From assembly GCA_030180135.1 (NCBI GenBank), contig CM058234.1:7313543-7377542 (forward strand): a stretch of 64,000 nt of DNA. The letters are read 5' to 3'. Origin of the DNA: Orychophragmus violaceus. Taxonomy: Eukaryota > Streptophyta > Magnoliopsida > Brassicales > Brassicaceae. Position 1 is the stretch's first letter; each line of letters opens with the position of its first letter. The notes under the pieces are model-generated. The model did not search any database and was not told the origin of the DNA. It was given only the letters and a program-made list of their open reading frames with translations. The position numbers and the translations under genes are program-made. Shown in pieces: positions 33,915 through 44,075 of this stretch.

Positions 33915-35118
33915 TGATATATCATGGTTTTTACTAGTGTTAGACCATGATATAAATTTTTTTTAGAGTTTATTCGTGTTTCTTTAGAGTCTTTTGCAGG
34001 TTTTATTAGGTACACGCACGTTTGGAGCAGAAGTGGAGATTATGGAGCTAATGGGAGCATTTTGGTGTTTAGACCCGAGAGATAGAGTTCACTGTCGTGA
34101 ACAGAGGATTGTGTCGATCGTTGCACACCTGCATCGATTGATTCACAGCGCGAATGGGCCAGACTCGCCGAGAGTTATGAAGTTATGAGAATTTGCAGAA
34201 GTGCCCAGAAGTTCCAGATATTTACACAGAAGCCCCAAGGCGTGATTAGGCTATATTAATTAGGTTTTAGACTTTTATTTTCATCAAGCATTCATACCTT
34301 GAGCTGAGATTTCTAGAGAGATTTTGGGGCTGATCTGAACATGTACTTCATCTTGATTTTGGAGAAGATTTCGAACCCCTTTACTTCTTTGATCTTTTAT
34401 ATGCAATTTATTCATCATATGATTATGTTTTCATTATCTATGTCTGAGAAGATTCCTAGTTAGGTTTAGGGTTTCTCACATAGGATTTCATGACTTGCTA
34501 GATATAATTAATTCAGTTAAGGATTCATAACTTGTTTGTTCTTCGATCTAAATTGTGATTAATGCTAGTTCTAACCTGATCAATTAGAATCTAGATCTTA
34601 GGTTGCTAAATACGACACGACGGTGTGGTTTAGAATCTGAACTATTTAGGTTGAGCAATTAAATTACTCGCAAAGGAATTTGGTTTAGTTTAATTGTGAA
34701 CATATCAAACTTGGAATTAATGCTGGTTTAATCTGTTAGTAATTGCAAAGGAATTCGGATTGCTGCACTTAGACTTAGAGAATTCTCGCAACGACAGTTG
34801 GTTAATTCTATATCCGTGTCTTGAGTTCTAGAATTGTGCTTAATTAGATCATGACTGAATGATTTATCTGCTTGTCTGATTTCCTGAGAACGCCCTAGAC
34901 TTAGCGCTTTAAGTTAACTGTTTTCACAACCAATCCTACTATCTGATTTACTTTCTTGTTTGCTTTTTAGTTTACTTCACATTGCTTTCATCTTAGTTTA
35001 ATCTCTACTGTTCTTATATCTATCATTGACCGGAGTCTCTGTGGATTCGATACCTAAGTACTACGATTGCATAACTGTGCACTTGCAGTAGTATATGATT
35101 AAAACTAGACACCTATCA
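33915..35118 (+). repeat. 5' LTR of element F
   Basis: It starts TGATATATCATGG and ends ACACCTATCA. A palindrome pair lies at 34111-34144. It matches 39217-40420 closely. Confidence 0.93.
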
Positions 35119-35140
35119 AGTTTTTGCGCCGTTACCGGGG
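35119..35140 (+). promoter_or_regulatory. Primer binding site of element F (Asp-tRNA type)
   Basis: 'TTTTGCGCCGTTACCGGGG' directly follows the LTR. It resembles the TGGCGCCGTTGCCGGGG site complementary to tRNA-Asp used by Athila-type elements, with two or three mismatches. Confidence 0.75.
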
Positions 35141-35253
35141 GCTCTTTTGAGTCTTCGATAGATTGGAACTTAGGGTTTAGACTAGGATTTATATTTTTGC
35201 TTCTGGTTACTACTTTTTCTTTTTCTTGCGTTTCAGGTACGCATGATCGCCCT

Positions 35254-35336
35254 GCATCGATCGACACGGTCCTGTGTGTAGATCGTCGCATCTTCGAGCC
35301 TGCATCGATCGACGCTTCTCTTGCATCGATCGACAC
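35254..35336. repeat. Two CGATCG palindrome pairs in the leader of F
   Basis: Pair 1 spans 35254-35290 (cores 22 bp apart, second site degraded). Pair 2 spans 35302-35336 (GCATCGATCGACGC and GCATCGATCGACAC, cores 21 bp apart). They sit between the primer site and the gag start at 35389. Confidence 0.85.
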
Positions 35337-35388
35337 AAAGCGAAATCAGTGATAGCGAGAGCTTGAGCATTTAGCAGGGTTTTTCTCT

Positions 35389-36292
35389 ATGGAGCCTGTG
35401 ATTCTGATTTGCGGCGAGAACGGCATTTTACGAGACCAGGTGGGTTATATATGTAACGCGAAAGGTCAGAAACTGGATGGAGAAAGAAACCCCATCATAC
35501 CAGAGGTTGTCGTGGGTGCGGAACCTACACAACAAGAGGCTGGTCAGAAGAAAACACTTGCTGTTATAACAGACCATATATATTCTATGCTAATCGGTCT
35601 GCGATTCGACCGCCTCCGTTCACCAGAGCTGAGTTTAGGCTGAAACCAGAGTACTACGCATTGGTTGGACAATATCAGTTCCATGGCTTTCTAGCGAGCA
35701 TCCTATGGATCACATAGACACATTTGAGGAATTGGCTAGCAGTATCAAGGCTGAGGGAGTTTCTTCTGATTATCTTTTCTGTAAGCTCTTCCCATTCTCT
35801 CTTAAAGGAGATACAGCTTATTGGCTGAGACAGCTGGCACCAGGATCTTTGACCACTTGGGATGCAGTCAAAAAGGAGTTCCTTAGACATTTTTATGACG
35901 ATATATTATCCGAGCAGCTTAGACATGACATCTTGACATTCAAGCAGCAACCCACAGAGTCTTTTAAGGCAGCTTGGATGAGATTCAAGAGGTACCAGAG
36001 AGATTGTCCACACCATGGTTTCTCTGAGGTGCAGCTTTTATGTGCCTTTTTCAGGGGTTTGGACTTTTGGTATCAGAGAGCTATGGACACAGCAAGTGAT
36101 GGGAACTTCTATACCAGGACTCCGGAGGAAGCTAAAGAGCTTATTGAGAACTTGACAACTAGCAATAGTGTCAAGATTGCTGACAAGGAGAGGCAGATAT
36201 CTAGTAGCAGAGATGATAGCTTGCAGATAGCTGAATTAAGGGACAAGGTGGATTCTGTCCACAACATGGTAGTTAGGAAGAGGCAAATCTGA
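35389..36292 (+). pseudogene. Element F gag, broken by a frameshift
   Basis: The N-terminus starts at 35389 ('MEPVILICGENG'). The frame ends at 35643 and the protein resumes at about 35700 in another frame ('MDHIDTFEELASSIK'). The second part is a clear Retrotrans_gag domain: 'KLFPFSLKGDTAYWLRQL', 'WDAVKKEFLRHFY' and 'PTESFKAAWMRFKRYQRDCP'. It forms the capsid of the particle. It ends at a stop at 36293-36295; the downstream frame (36458) appears to be its continuation in the family, so at least two lesions separate the parts. Confidence 0.85.
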
Positions 36293-36457
36293 TCTGATGC
36301 AGTAGCTGAAGAATTTGCAGAGGTGAATTATATAGATGAAGCTGATTTTCATGGACATACATCTAGAAGTCAACAGAGACAAGCTCCGAGATCGAATGAT
36401 TCTGGCTATTCATCTCACCAAGTTCCTCCCACTAATGAGTAGACAAAAATTGAGTAT

Positions 36458-37867
36458 ATGCTTGAGCAGCTACTTCTTGGACAGAATAAGATGACGCAAG
36501 ATCTGAATGGAAAGATGGACTTCATGTATCAGGATCTGAGTGGAAAATTGGAAACTTTGACAAGCAGAGTCGACAATCTGGATGCTAGGATAACGCAAGT
36601 GGAAACCGGTATACATACAGAACATGTTAAAGCAGCTTTGGCAGAAGAAGAAGCTGAGCAGAATCACGAGACTGAAGTTTTGGAGCTGAAAAACCCGAGA
36701 GGAATTCAGAATGTTCACCTTGCATCGATCGACACAGAGGTGTGTCGGTCGACACAACTTGCGAGTGTCAATGTCGATCGTCACCACTTTAGCGTCGATC
36801 GATACCATGGACGTGAGCAGCCAGTTTGCCCAGAGAAGCCGAATGTTGATATAGAGAGAGTCTACAAACCGAAGATTCCTTTCCCTAAGAAATCCAAGCG
36901 AGAGATTCAGTTAGAAAAGTGCATGGAGATAATGAGAGAAAGGCTAACTGAAACTCCATTGATTGATGCCACTAATACCACTCCCATGATAAAGACATGT
37001 GTTACAGACATCCTCTCTAGCGACATGACTGAAGAAGAAGGATGCTTGATGATCTCAGAAATGTGTGATGTTGTTGTTAATGGTAGGATTCCTGAGAAGC
37101 TTAAGGATCCAGGAGGTTTTATGATAGACTGTTCTATCTATAGAGACAGATTTCAGAGGGCGTTGTGTGATCTCGACTCGAGTATAAATCTCATGCCATA
37201 CTATATGGCTATGAGATTGGGACTACTGAACTTCCAGCCTACTAGGATCTCTTTAGTCCTAGCTGATCGGTCAAAAAGACATCTAGAAGGAATTCTTGAG
37301 AATGTCCCTCTTAGAGTTGGAAATTACTTTATTCTAACGGACTTTGTGGTACTAAAGTATGAAATTGAGCCTGACGATCCTCTACTGCTTGGTAGATCCT
37401 TTTTAGCCACTAATGGGGCAGTGATTGATGTACGGCATGGATTGATTGATCTCCACCTGGGAGATAAGCCTCTGCAGTTCAAGATGGATAAGTTGAAGAG
37501 ATCCACCATTGATGGACAGAGTTTCAGCGTTGATATAGAACTAGAAGCTGTGATTGGAGAGAAGAAGATGGTGGTTCCTCTTGAACCTGCTCTAACATCT
37601 TTAGTGCCTGCAACTGCTCATAAGCAGAAAGCTCCAGACATCTTATTTCCACCAAAGGTAAGGCACAAATCATCCAAGCTTAAACATCATAACCGCATTG
37701 CTTTGAATGCAGGACAACGCAATATAAAACCCAAGCTTCGCTCCCACCCTGATTCTGTTGGCTCTTTCCTTGGGAGATCCCATGATCTGAATGCTTATAC
37801 GCCACCTTGGATGACGAGACTTTCACAGGGACATTCACAGTCTCTGTTGAAACCTCATGGTGCCTAA
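36458..37867 (+). CDS. Element F gag C-terminus / aspartic-protease-like protein (469 codons open)
   Basis: It begins with a coiled-coil-like segment with repeated 'DLNGKMD' and 'DLSGKLE' (about residues 10-50), then a stretch encoded by two palindrome pairs (36722-36806) that reads 'SIDT' and 'VDRH' type peptides. A retropepsin-like domain follows (about residues 200-330): 'DLDSSINLMP' where Athila-type proteases have D-L-G-A-S, so the Gly/Ala after the catalytic Asp are changed, then 'LLGRSFLATNGAVID'. Protease activity is doubtful. The C-terminus is Lys/His-rich. The frame is open but belongs to an element with a broken gag. Confidence 0.75.
   Translation: MLEQLLLGQNKMTQDLNGKMDFMYQDLSGKLETLTSRVDNLDARITQVETGIHTEHVKAALAEEEAEQNHETEVLELKNPRGIQNVHLASIDTEVCRSTQLASVNVDRHHFSVDRYHGREQPVCPEKPNVDIERVYKPKIPFPKKSKREIQLEKCMEIMRERLTETPLIDATNTTPMIKTCVTDILSSDMTEEEGCLMISEMCDVVVNGRIPEKLKDPGGFMIDCSIYRDRFQRALCDLDSSINLMPYYMAMRLGLLNFQPTRISLVLADRSKRHLEGILENVPLRVGNYFILTDFVVLKYEIEPDDPLLLGRSFLATNGAVIDVRHGLIDLHLGDKPLQFKMDKLKRSTIDGQSFSVDIELEAVIGEKKMVVPLEPALTSLVPATAHKQKAPDILFPPKVRHKSSKLKHHNRIALNAGQRNIKPKLRSHPDSVGSFLGRSHDLNAYTPPWMTRLSQGHSQSLLKPHGA
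36722..36806. repeat. Two CGATCG palindrome pairs inside F coding sequence
   Basis: Pairs lie at 36722-36755 (cores 20 bp apart) and 36773-36806 (cores 21 bp apart). They stay in frame. Confidence 0.85.
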
Positions 37868-39216
37868 AAATCTTGTTCGTCCGGTCAAGCTAATGACCTT
37901 AAACAAGCGCTGAGTGGGAGGCAACCCACTGTTTCATTTTCGCATTTTCAATTTTGTATTTTTATTAGATTTTAGGTTTGTTTTTGGTTTTTGTGAGTTT
38001 TTGTTTGCAGGTCTCGGACACAATCGCAGTGCGTCGATCGACACACCACTGTGTCGATCGTCACAACACGAAAGAAATCGCATTGCAGCGATCGTTGCGG
38101 TCCTGAGCAACGATCGACCCACAACGAAAAATCGCTCAGCAACGATCGACGCACCTAGTGCAACGGTCGATGCAGGTGCGACAGAGGTAAAAATCAGACA
38201 TAACTCAACACGTCCATTAACATTTTTTATTTTTCTTTTTACCAATCCTTCGCTTGACACTACTGGGGACAGTGTGTCTTAAGTGTGGGGGAGGTGCTAC
38301 TGACTTTATCTTTCTGTTTTCTTAGAGTAAGTATGTGTTTTTCAAAATTTGTTTTATCGAGTCAAAACAGTTTAAGTAAGAAACAATGATTTTTTTAGAA
38401 GATTAATAGCACTTGCAGGAACTTAAGTAACCATTGGGATGAAGTTGCAGATTATTCTCTGACTATTAGAAAACCCAGACACGGATCAGCCTACTGAGGA
38501 CACCCACATCGCTTCAGGTATCAGAGGATCCTTTTACTGACTTCACCTTAATACTGACTTAATTTTCTCACCTAAGGGCTTGGAATACCTTGAGTCGGAT
38601 TCCTTTGTTAGTTCTGACACAGCCTGTTAACCTGTCCTATTTGGTTCCCTTCTCCCCTACCATAAAGTTAAAAAAAAAAGAGTAATAAACTGAGGATGAG
38701 CTAGTAGCTCCGAAGTGGTCACGGGAGTGGTAGCTACCACTATTACCTCCTGTGCGATCCATGGAATGTGTCCAAAGTACACCCCAAAACGGAAAGAACA
38801 CTGATAAAAAAAAATGATACCCAGTGGGGAAAAATCAGTTGTTAAGGAAGGGAAAAGAGAAGAAAGGGACCAGAGAAAGATAGTATGGTGGTCTAGAGCT
38901 GACAAGGTAAGAGTCCATGTGCCATTTGATCGATACTCCTTAGGTGAGACCGCACTTAAATACTTGCAGAAGTCAGTAGAGAGAATTTGAATGCGTGAAT
39001 GTGATTGTGGAGTTTACTTAGGACAGTTGCTAAGTGTGGGAGAAGTATATGTTGGTCTTGATGTCTGCAGGTGAAATCTTTCATGTGGATTACTAAGGGG
39101 AATCTGAGTGTTGTTGCTTCTAAGATTAAAAGAGTTTCTAAAAGTTTTCAAACCTCTTCACCATGTCTAGTTCTTTGTTTTTCTTGAGGACAAGCAAAGG
39201 CTAAGTGTGGGGGAGT
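37868..39216 (+). other. 3' non-coding region of element F, with palindrome pairs
   Basis: It starts with the conserved 'GAGTGGGAGGCAACCCACTG' near 37911-37931, which commonly follows gag-pol in Athila-like elements. Palindrome pairs lie at 38031-38064, 38085-38117 and 38137-38174. The region ends in the polypurine tract 'GTGTGGGGGAG' before the 3' LTR. No RT, RNase H or integrase motif was found in any frame. Confidence 0.75.
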
Positions 39217-40420
39217 TGATATATCATGGTTTTTACTAGTTTTAGACCATGATATAAATGTGTTTTAGAGTCTATTAGTGTTTCTTTAGAGTCTTTTGCA
39301 AGTTTTATTAGGTACACGCACGTTTAGAGCAGAAGTGGAGATTATGGAGCTAATGGGAGCATTTTGGAGTTTAGACCCGAGAGATAGAGTTCAATGTCGT
39401 AAACAGAGGATTGTGTCGATCGTTGCACACCTGCATCGATCGATGCACAGCGCGAATGGGCCAGACTTGCCGAGAGTTATGAAGTTATGAGAATTTGCAG
39501 AAGTGCCCAGAAGTTCCAGATATTTACGCAGAAGCCCCAAGACGTGATTAGCCTATATTAATTAGGTTTTAGACTTTTATTTTCATAAAGCATTCATACT
39601 TTGAGCTGAGAGTTTTAAAGAGATTTTGGGGCTGATCTGAACTTGTACTTCATCTTGATTTTGGAGAAGATTTCGAAACCCTTTACTTCTTTGATCTTTT
39701 ATATGCAATTTATTCATCATATGATTATGTTTTCATTATCTATGTCTGAGTATATTCCTAATTAGGTTTAGGATTTCTCACATAGGATTTCATGACTTGC
39801 TAGATATAATTAATTCAGTTAAGGATTCATAACTTGTTTGTTCTTCGATCTAAATTGTGTTTAATGCTAGTTCTAACCTGATCAATTAGAATCTAGATCT
39901 TAGGTTGCTAAATACGACACGACAGTGTGGTTTAGAATCTGAACTATTTAGGTTGAGCAATTAAATTACTCGCAAAGGAATTTGGTTTAGTTTAATTGTG
40001 AACATATCGAACTTGGAATTAATGCTGGTTTAATCTGTTAGTAATTGCAAAGGAATTTGGATTGCTGCACTTAGACTTAGAGAATTCTCGCAACGACAGT
40101 TGGTTAATTCTATATACGTGTCTTGAGTTCTAGAACTGTGCTAAATTAGATCCTGGCTGAATGATTTATCTGCTTGTCTGATTTCCTGAGAACGCCCTAG
40201 ACTTAGCGCTTTAAGTTAACTGTTTTCACAACCAATCCTGCTATCTGATTTACTTTCTTGTTTGCTTTTTAGTTTACTTCACATTGCTTTCATCTTAGTT
40301 TAATCTCTACTGTTCTTATATCTATCGTTGACCGGAGTCTCTGTGGATTCGATACCTAAATACTACGATTGCATAACTGTGCACTTGCAGTAGTATAGGA
40401 TTAAAACTAGACACCTATCA
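39217..40420 (+). repeat. 3' LTR of element F
   Basis: 1204 bp, TGATATATC...ACCTATCA, followed by the duplication GGCGG. The palindrome pair at 39413-39446 matches the one in the 5' LTR but is better preserved (second site GCATCGATCGATGC). Confidence 0.93.
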
Positions 40421-40425
40421 GGCGG

Positions 40426-40746
40426 CACCAGAGGATGAGTGAGATTGACATAATCCAGATCAAGCAGGTCTGGAGGCTTCGGGAGAGGTGGAGCCATAAG
40501 GCGAAACATTTCCTCTTGACGGTGCTCGCTAGGAGAGGAGTGGAAGGCTGGAGGACTCACCGGCGGAGCAGATTCTGGATGTGAAGGAAGCGGGCCAGTA
40601 GAGCATCTCAGCCTTCGAAGTTTTGACAGTTCTTCACCGCGAGGTGAGACAGTTCGCCGGAAAACCTCAGGCGAGGTTCCGATGATGAGAAGAATGGCTC
40701 CTCTGGTGACTGGACTGGCGGCAGATGAAAGGCTGTGCGAGCTCAT
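40426..40746 (-). pseudogene. Retroposon ORF, N-terminal part (interrupted)
   Basis: It starts 'MSSHSLSSAASPVTRGA' and reads through 'SPEVFRRTVSPRGEELSKLR' into a Pro-rich region, then runs into element F. It continues on the other side as the Pro-rich start of 33399-33914. 'LSKLRRLRC' aligns with 'ATVKRLRC' of the related remnant near 45800. Function is unknown; it may be a nucleic-acid-binding retroposon protein, but nothing seen proves that. Confidence 0.5.
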
Positions 40747-40838
40747 GGTCTGACGGTGGGAAAGGGCGGCGCTTCGGGTAATGGGTCAGAGAGAGTTTTC
40801 CTCTAAAGCGAACTGTTCTTCGTCTAAAAACTGATTTT

Positions 40839-41263
40839 ATTTAAAATTCTGATTTTTGTTGGCGATTTCCTCATGTTCGCATTGGCCGTTCCTAGCCGGC
40901 GCATTTTTGAATAGGGCTTATGCCCAAAATTAAATTCAACCCACAAGTTCCACCATATTTTATCCAATGTTCATCTTCCTTTCCGATACTTCTCTTCCAC
41001 CTGTACTAAAGTTAAAAACCCATAAGCTTCAGAATCCCACTACTCAAAGCATATCTAAGTAACTTAGCATACCACTCGAGAGTCCATTGATATAATATCT
41101 CCACCAAGACATGTTTAGCTAACTTAGTTCCCAATAACTATTGTCCTACCATACATTAATACTAAACTAGAAAGAATCAATCATTAAGCTGGAAGAACAA
41201 ATTGAATAAACAGCTTGTGTGTTCTGATTTAGACCAATATCCAGTGATGTTTGCAAGATCCAA
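40839..41263. other. Intergenic, no gene seen
   Basis: No recognised coding or repeat signal is present. Confidence 0.45.
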
Positions 41264-42490
41264 TTAATCCGCAGAGACACGGTATAGAAACCAAGAGACA
41301 TGTCTGTTGGCTAAAGAACCAGAGACCATAAACGTTTTATTAAAATATAGCAAAAGCAGATCAGAAGGACAGCCCAACAAATGCAAAACATTCTCACAAC
41401 ATGCCATCCCACACAGAACAACCGTGTACAACAATGAAAGAAGACGAACTAAAACACAAAAACTTAAGACACAAAGACACTCAGCAATATGAAACACAAC
41501 CATAGACCAGAATAAAGACTCTGAATTTGATACCTCTAATTTTGTCAAAGACATCAAACTTAACATTCCCAATCCAGAACACCGACCTACTTGATTCACA
41601 TTAATGCTTTGATCCATTACACAAATAGAGCTTCTGTATATTACCTTTTCGAAGGCGTTCCCTCTTAACAAAATATTTTCCTTTTTTGAAATCCTTGAAT
41701 ATCTCTTGGATCTTCCATACTTGACCATACCAATCAGTCTCTTGTAATCTTTTTAGGAACCGGAGATCTTGACCTCAAATCCAACACCCATGAACCCCAA
41801 AGGAAAAATCTGATTTTGCCAATCAAGCAACGTTTGAATCACAATCTTTGTGGGCCAACCTAAATCTGTACCAGAAAAATGAATCTTCGTCAGATCAGGG
41901 ATCCACATCCGTCGTCGACTATATTCACCCTTCCTAGAAACATCACCGCAAATCCAATAACCGCATCGCAGTATCAGAATGAATCTAATAACCGGAAACA
42001 CGTCAAAACCCCAGAAATAGAACCTGATTTCGACCCCATCCTTAGCCCATCTGAAGAGCATCGTGAAAATCGCATAAATCGCCATCTCAAGAACTCTAAA
42101 CCTGTTTTCAAATTCTGTACACTCCAAAACCAAATCAAGACTCTTCATTTCTTCATCTAAATCCAACAACCACTAAAATTACAATCATACCTTTCTCAGA
42201 TGCATATATGGCGGTGGGAATTTGTCTGAATCGAGTGGACCCCGATGTTGGGTTTGGTCATCGATTTGAATGTTTATGGAGCTGAAGACGACAACCCAGA
42301 TGGTGAAAGCAAACACGAAGATCAAGTAGAGAGAAATAGCTTTTATGGAGAAAAATATAGCTGAAGTTATCGAGCGAAATGAGCTTCTGTGTTTCACTAT
42401 TTCTCCGTAGAAAAAGCAATCAGCAGGGGAGAGAATATGAATCAGCCAAAGAGGGGAAAAAAGATAGACACTTGGAACGGATGTGGACAA
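41264..42490 (-). pseudogene. Unclassified ORF in one frame with two interruptions
   Basis: Three open pieces, 42490-42185, 42169-41753 and 41728-41264, all lie in the same minus-strand frame, separated by short stop clusters at about 42184-42170 and at 41752-41750. The joined frame covers about 400 codons. The first piece is hydrophobic ('LYLIFVFAFTIWVVVFSS'), consistent with a membrane segment or signal anchor. The middle contains 'HFSGTDLGWPTKIV' and 'FPLGFMGVGFEV', and the last is Leu/Cys-rich. I recognise no domain. It could be a decayed host gene or a retroposon ORF; a CTCT-rich leader near 42480 mildly favours the latter. Confidence 0.35.
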
Positions 42491-43204
42491 AACTTTTGAT
42501 TTGATTGGCTATGAGAGTTTTTTCATTAATTGATTTGTCAACACCAGAAGGTTTAAGGAAAGTGAGGTGTCAACACCTTGAGAAACCTTAGCTCTATTAG
42601 TGTATTGATTGATTGATTGATTAGTTGGTCTAAACCAAATGAAAATGTAATAAAGGTTGAGAGATAAACATGTCTTCTTCTATCTCACATTGATAATTTG
42701 TCGATTTGGATTATAGAGAGAGCGACTGAACATTTAGTTGCAAGCATGTGCTCCTGTGTTTCTACTTCATAGTTTATAGTACTAGCAATGAATGGCTCAT
42801 ATTAAATTCAACAAATAGGCTAGGAAATTTTGTATCGTAGATGGTTTGAATTGGTCAAATTTCACGGATTGGAACCATTTAAAAGATTAATGTCAACATA
42901 ATGATTTGATGATACACCAACATCTGAAGTTGGTTCAATCTTGTTCCCCTGAACCGAGCCAAAAAAATGGAAATGGCTGTAAGCAAAATGGGAGTTAAAC
43001 AGAATTTAAATCAAACAGAACCGTAATAAAAGTTAGGCTAAGGAAAATGTGTACATGTAGTAATAGGCTTCGGGAAAATATCGGACCCCAATACCCGAAC
43101 TTAGATCCAAAGAAAAATATTTGAATTTGAATTTGTAACTAAATCGAAATAGGCATTTTATTTTATTGAGTATTTAATTAGCATATATGTGGGTTTGCAT
43201 ATGG
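42491..43204. other. Intergenic, with a short (TTGA)n run
   Basis: A tetranucleotide run GATT lies near 42603-42625. No gene is seen. Confidence 0.5.
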
Positions 43205-44075
43205 GAATGGGTATTACCCGAGATCTGATGGATATTGGAGGATCCGAATCAAAGACAAAAACTCATTAAAAAGTTATTTTTAACATTATTCGACATTAAG
43301 ATTCGTTGTTTAGTTTCATTATTCGTGTCTATAAACTTTACGGTTGCAGAATTTGAAATATACTATTATTCTTTGGATTTAGTAAGGTTTGTGTTATTAT
43401 ATGTTATATATATATTTAATTGTAAATGTTTAATTGATATGTTTTCTCGCACAGTTGGTGTAAAATAGCAAAGATAACTCCATACATAGTGTTGAAGAAG
43501 ATTTTGATGGAACAACATATAAAGATTCTTTATATAATTTGATTCAGTTAATCTTTTATGGTATTTTAGGTAAAAATATTCAAAAAGAACCGAAAATATC
43601 TAAAACCGGACCGAATCTGAAATATACCGTTTATTTCGAGTAATTTACATGTATAATAATTTAGGATCCGAACCGACCCTGACCCGAAAGGATCCGAACG
43701 CAACCCGAAACGAAACTTGGTCGGATCCTATATGGATACAAAACTTTCTTACCCGAATATACCGGTATTCGAATAGACCCGACCCGAATTCGGTCCAAAT
43801 ATTCGAACACTCATTCCTATGTAGTAAGGGTTGGGCGGGTCGAACGATCAACCTATGATGGGTTAACTATTTTCGACCCATTCAAATTCGACCCGTCAAA
43901 TCCATGAAATAAAACTAGTTGATTTGTATCCACCCCGTTTAATTTACATGTTATTCGAGAGTAATCCATAAATATTAAAATAATAATTAAAAATTTAATT
44001 ATATATATTTTTAATAAAAATAATATTTACTAATAAAGTTTTAATATTAAAACGTAAATTCATGATTTTGTATTT
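43205..44075. repeat. Duplicated block (copy 1), matching 54823-55000, 58117-58683 and 59330-59480
   Basis: The sequence 'ACATTATTCGACATTA(A/G)GATTCG' and the next about 850 bp are shared with the region downstream of the intact SINA-like gene. This copy lacks the CACTA element and the hAT MITE present in the other copy and therefore preserves both empty sites: near 43415 for CACTA and 43952-43959 for the MITE. It joins directly to LINE sequence at about 44076. Confidence 0.85.

Larger units (their letters stand above)
33915..40420 (+). mobile_element. Element F: non-autonomous Athila-like gypsy retrotransposon
   Basis: Two 1204-bp LTRs, a 5-bp duplication GGCGG (33910-33914 and 40421-40425), an Asp-tRNA-type primer site and a GGGGGAG polypurine tract define a 6506-bp element. 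It encodes gag and an aspartic-protease-like region only; no RT, RNase H or integrase is present between 37868 and 39216, so it needs a helper. The LTRs differ at a modest number of positions, so it is older than Copia C. Paired CGATCG palindromes occur in the LTRs, leader, gag and 3' region. Confidence 0.92.
32976..40824 (-). mobile_element. Second Sadhu-like retroposon (about 1.34 kb), split by gypsy element F
   Basis: The outer flanks carry a perfect 14-bp duplication, TAAAAACTGATTTT (32962-32975 and 40825-40838). On the minus strand the element runs from 40824 with a CTCTCT-rich leader, through an ORF starting at 40746, across the F insertion (40426 to 33914), and ends GTTGTGACAAAAAAAAAAAA at 32976. 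The A-tail and long duplication show insertion by LINE-type target priming. Size without F is about 399 + 939 bp. No RT is visible, so it was mobilised in trans. The N-terminal coding part resembles the remnant at 52634-52745 plus 45670-45842. Confidence 0.8.

Noticed and set aside
43649..43858. Small frames repeated at 43649 and 58367
   Set aside because: They are shared because the block is duplicated; Asp/Pro/Arg-rich composition from decayed MITE words, no domain.
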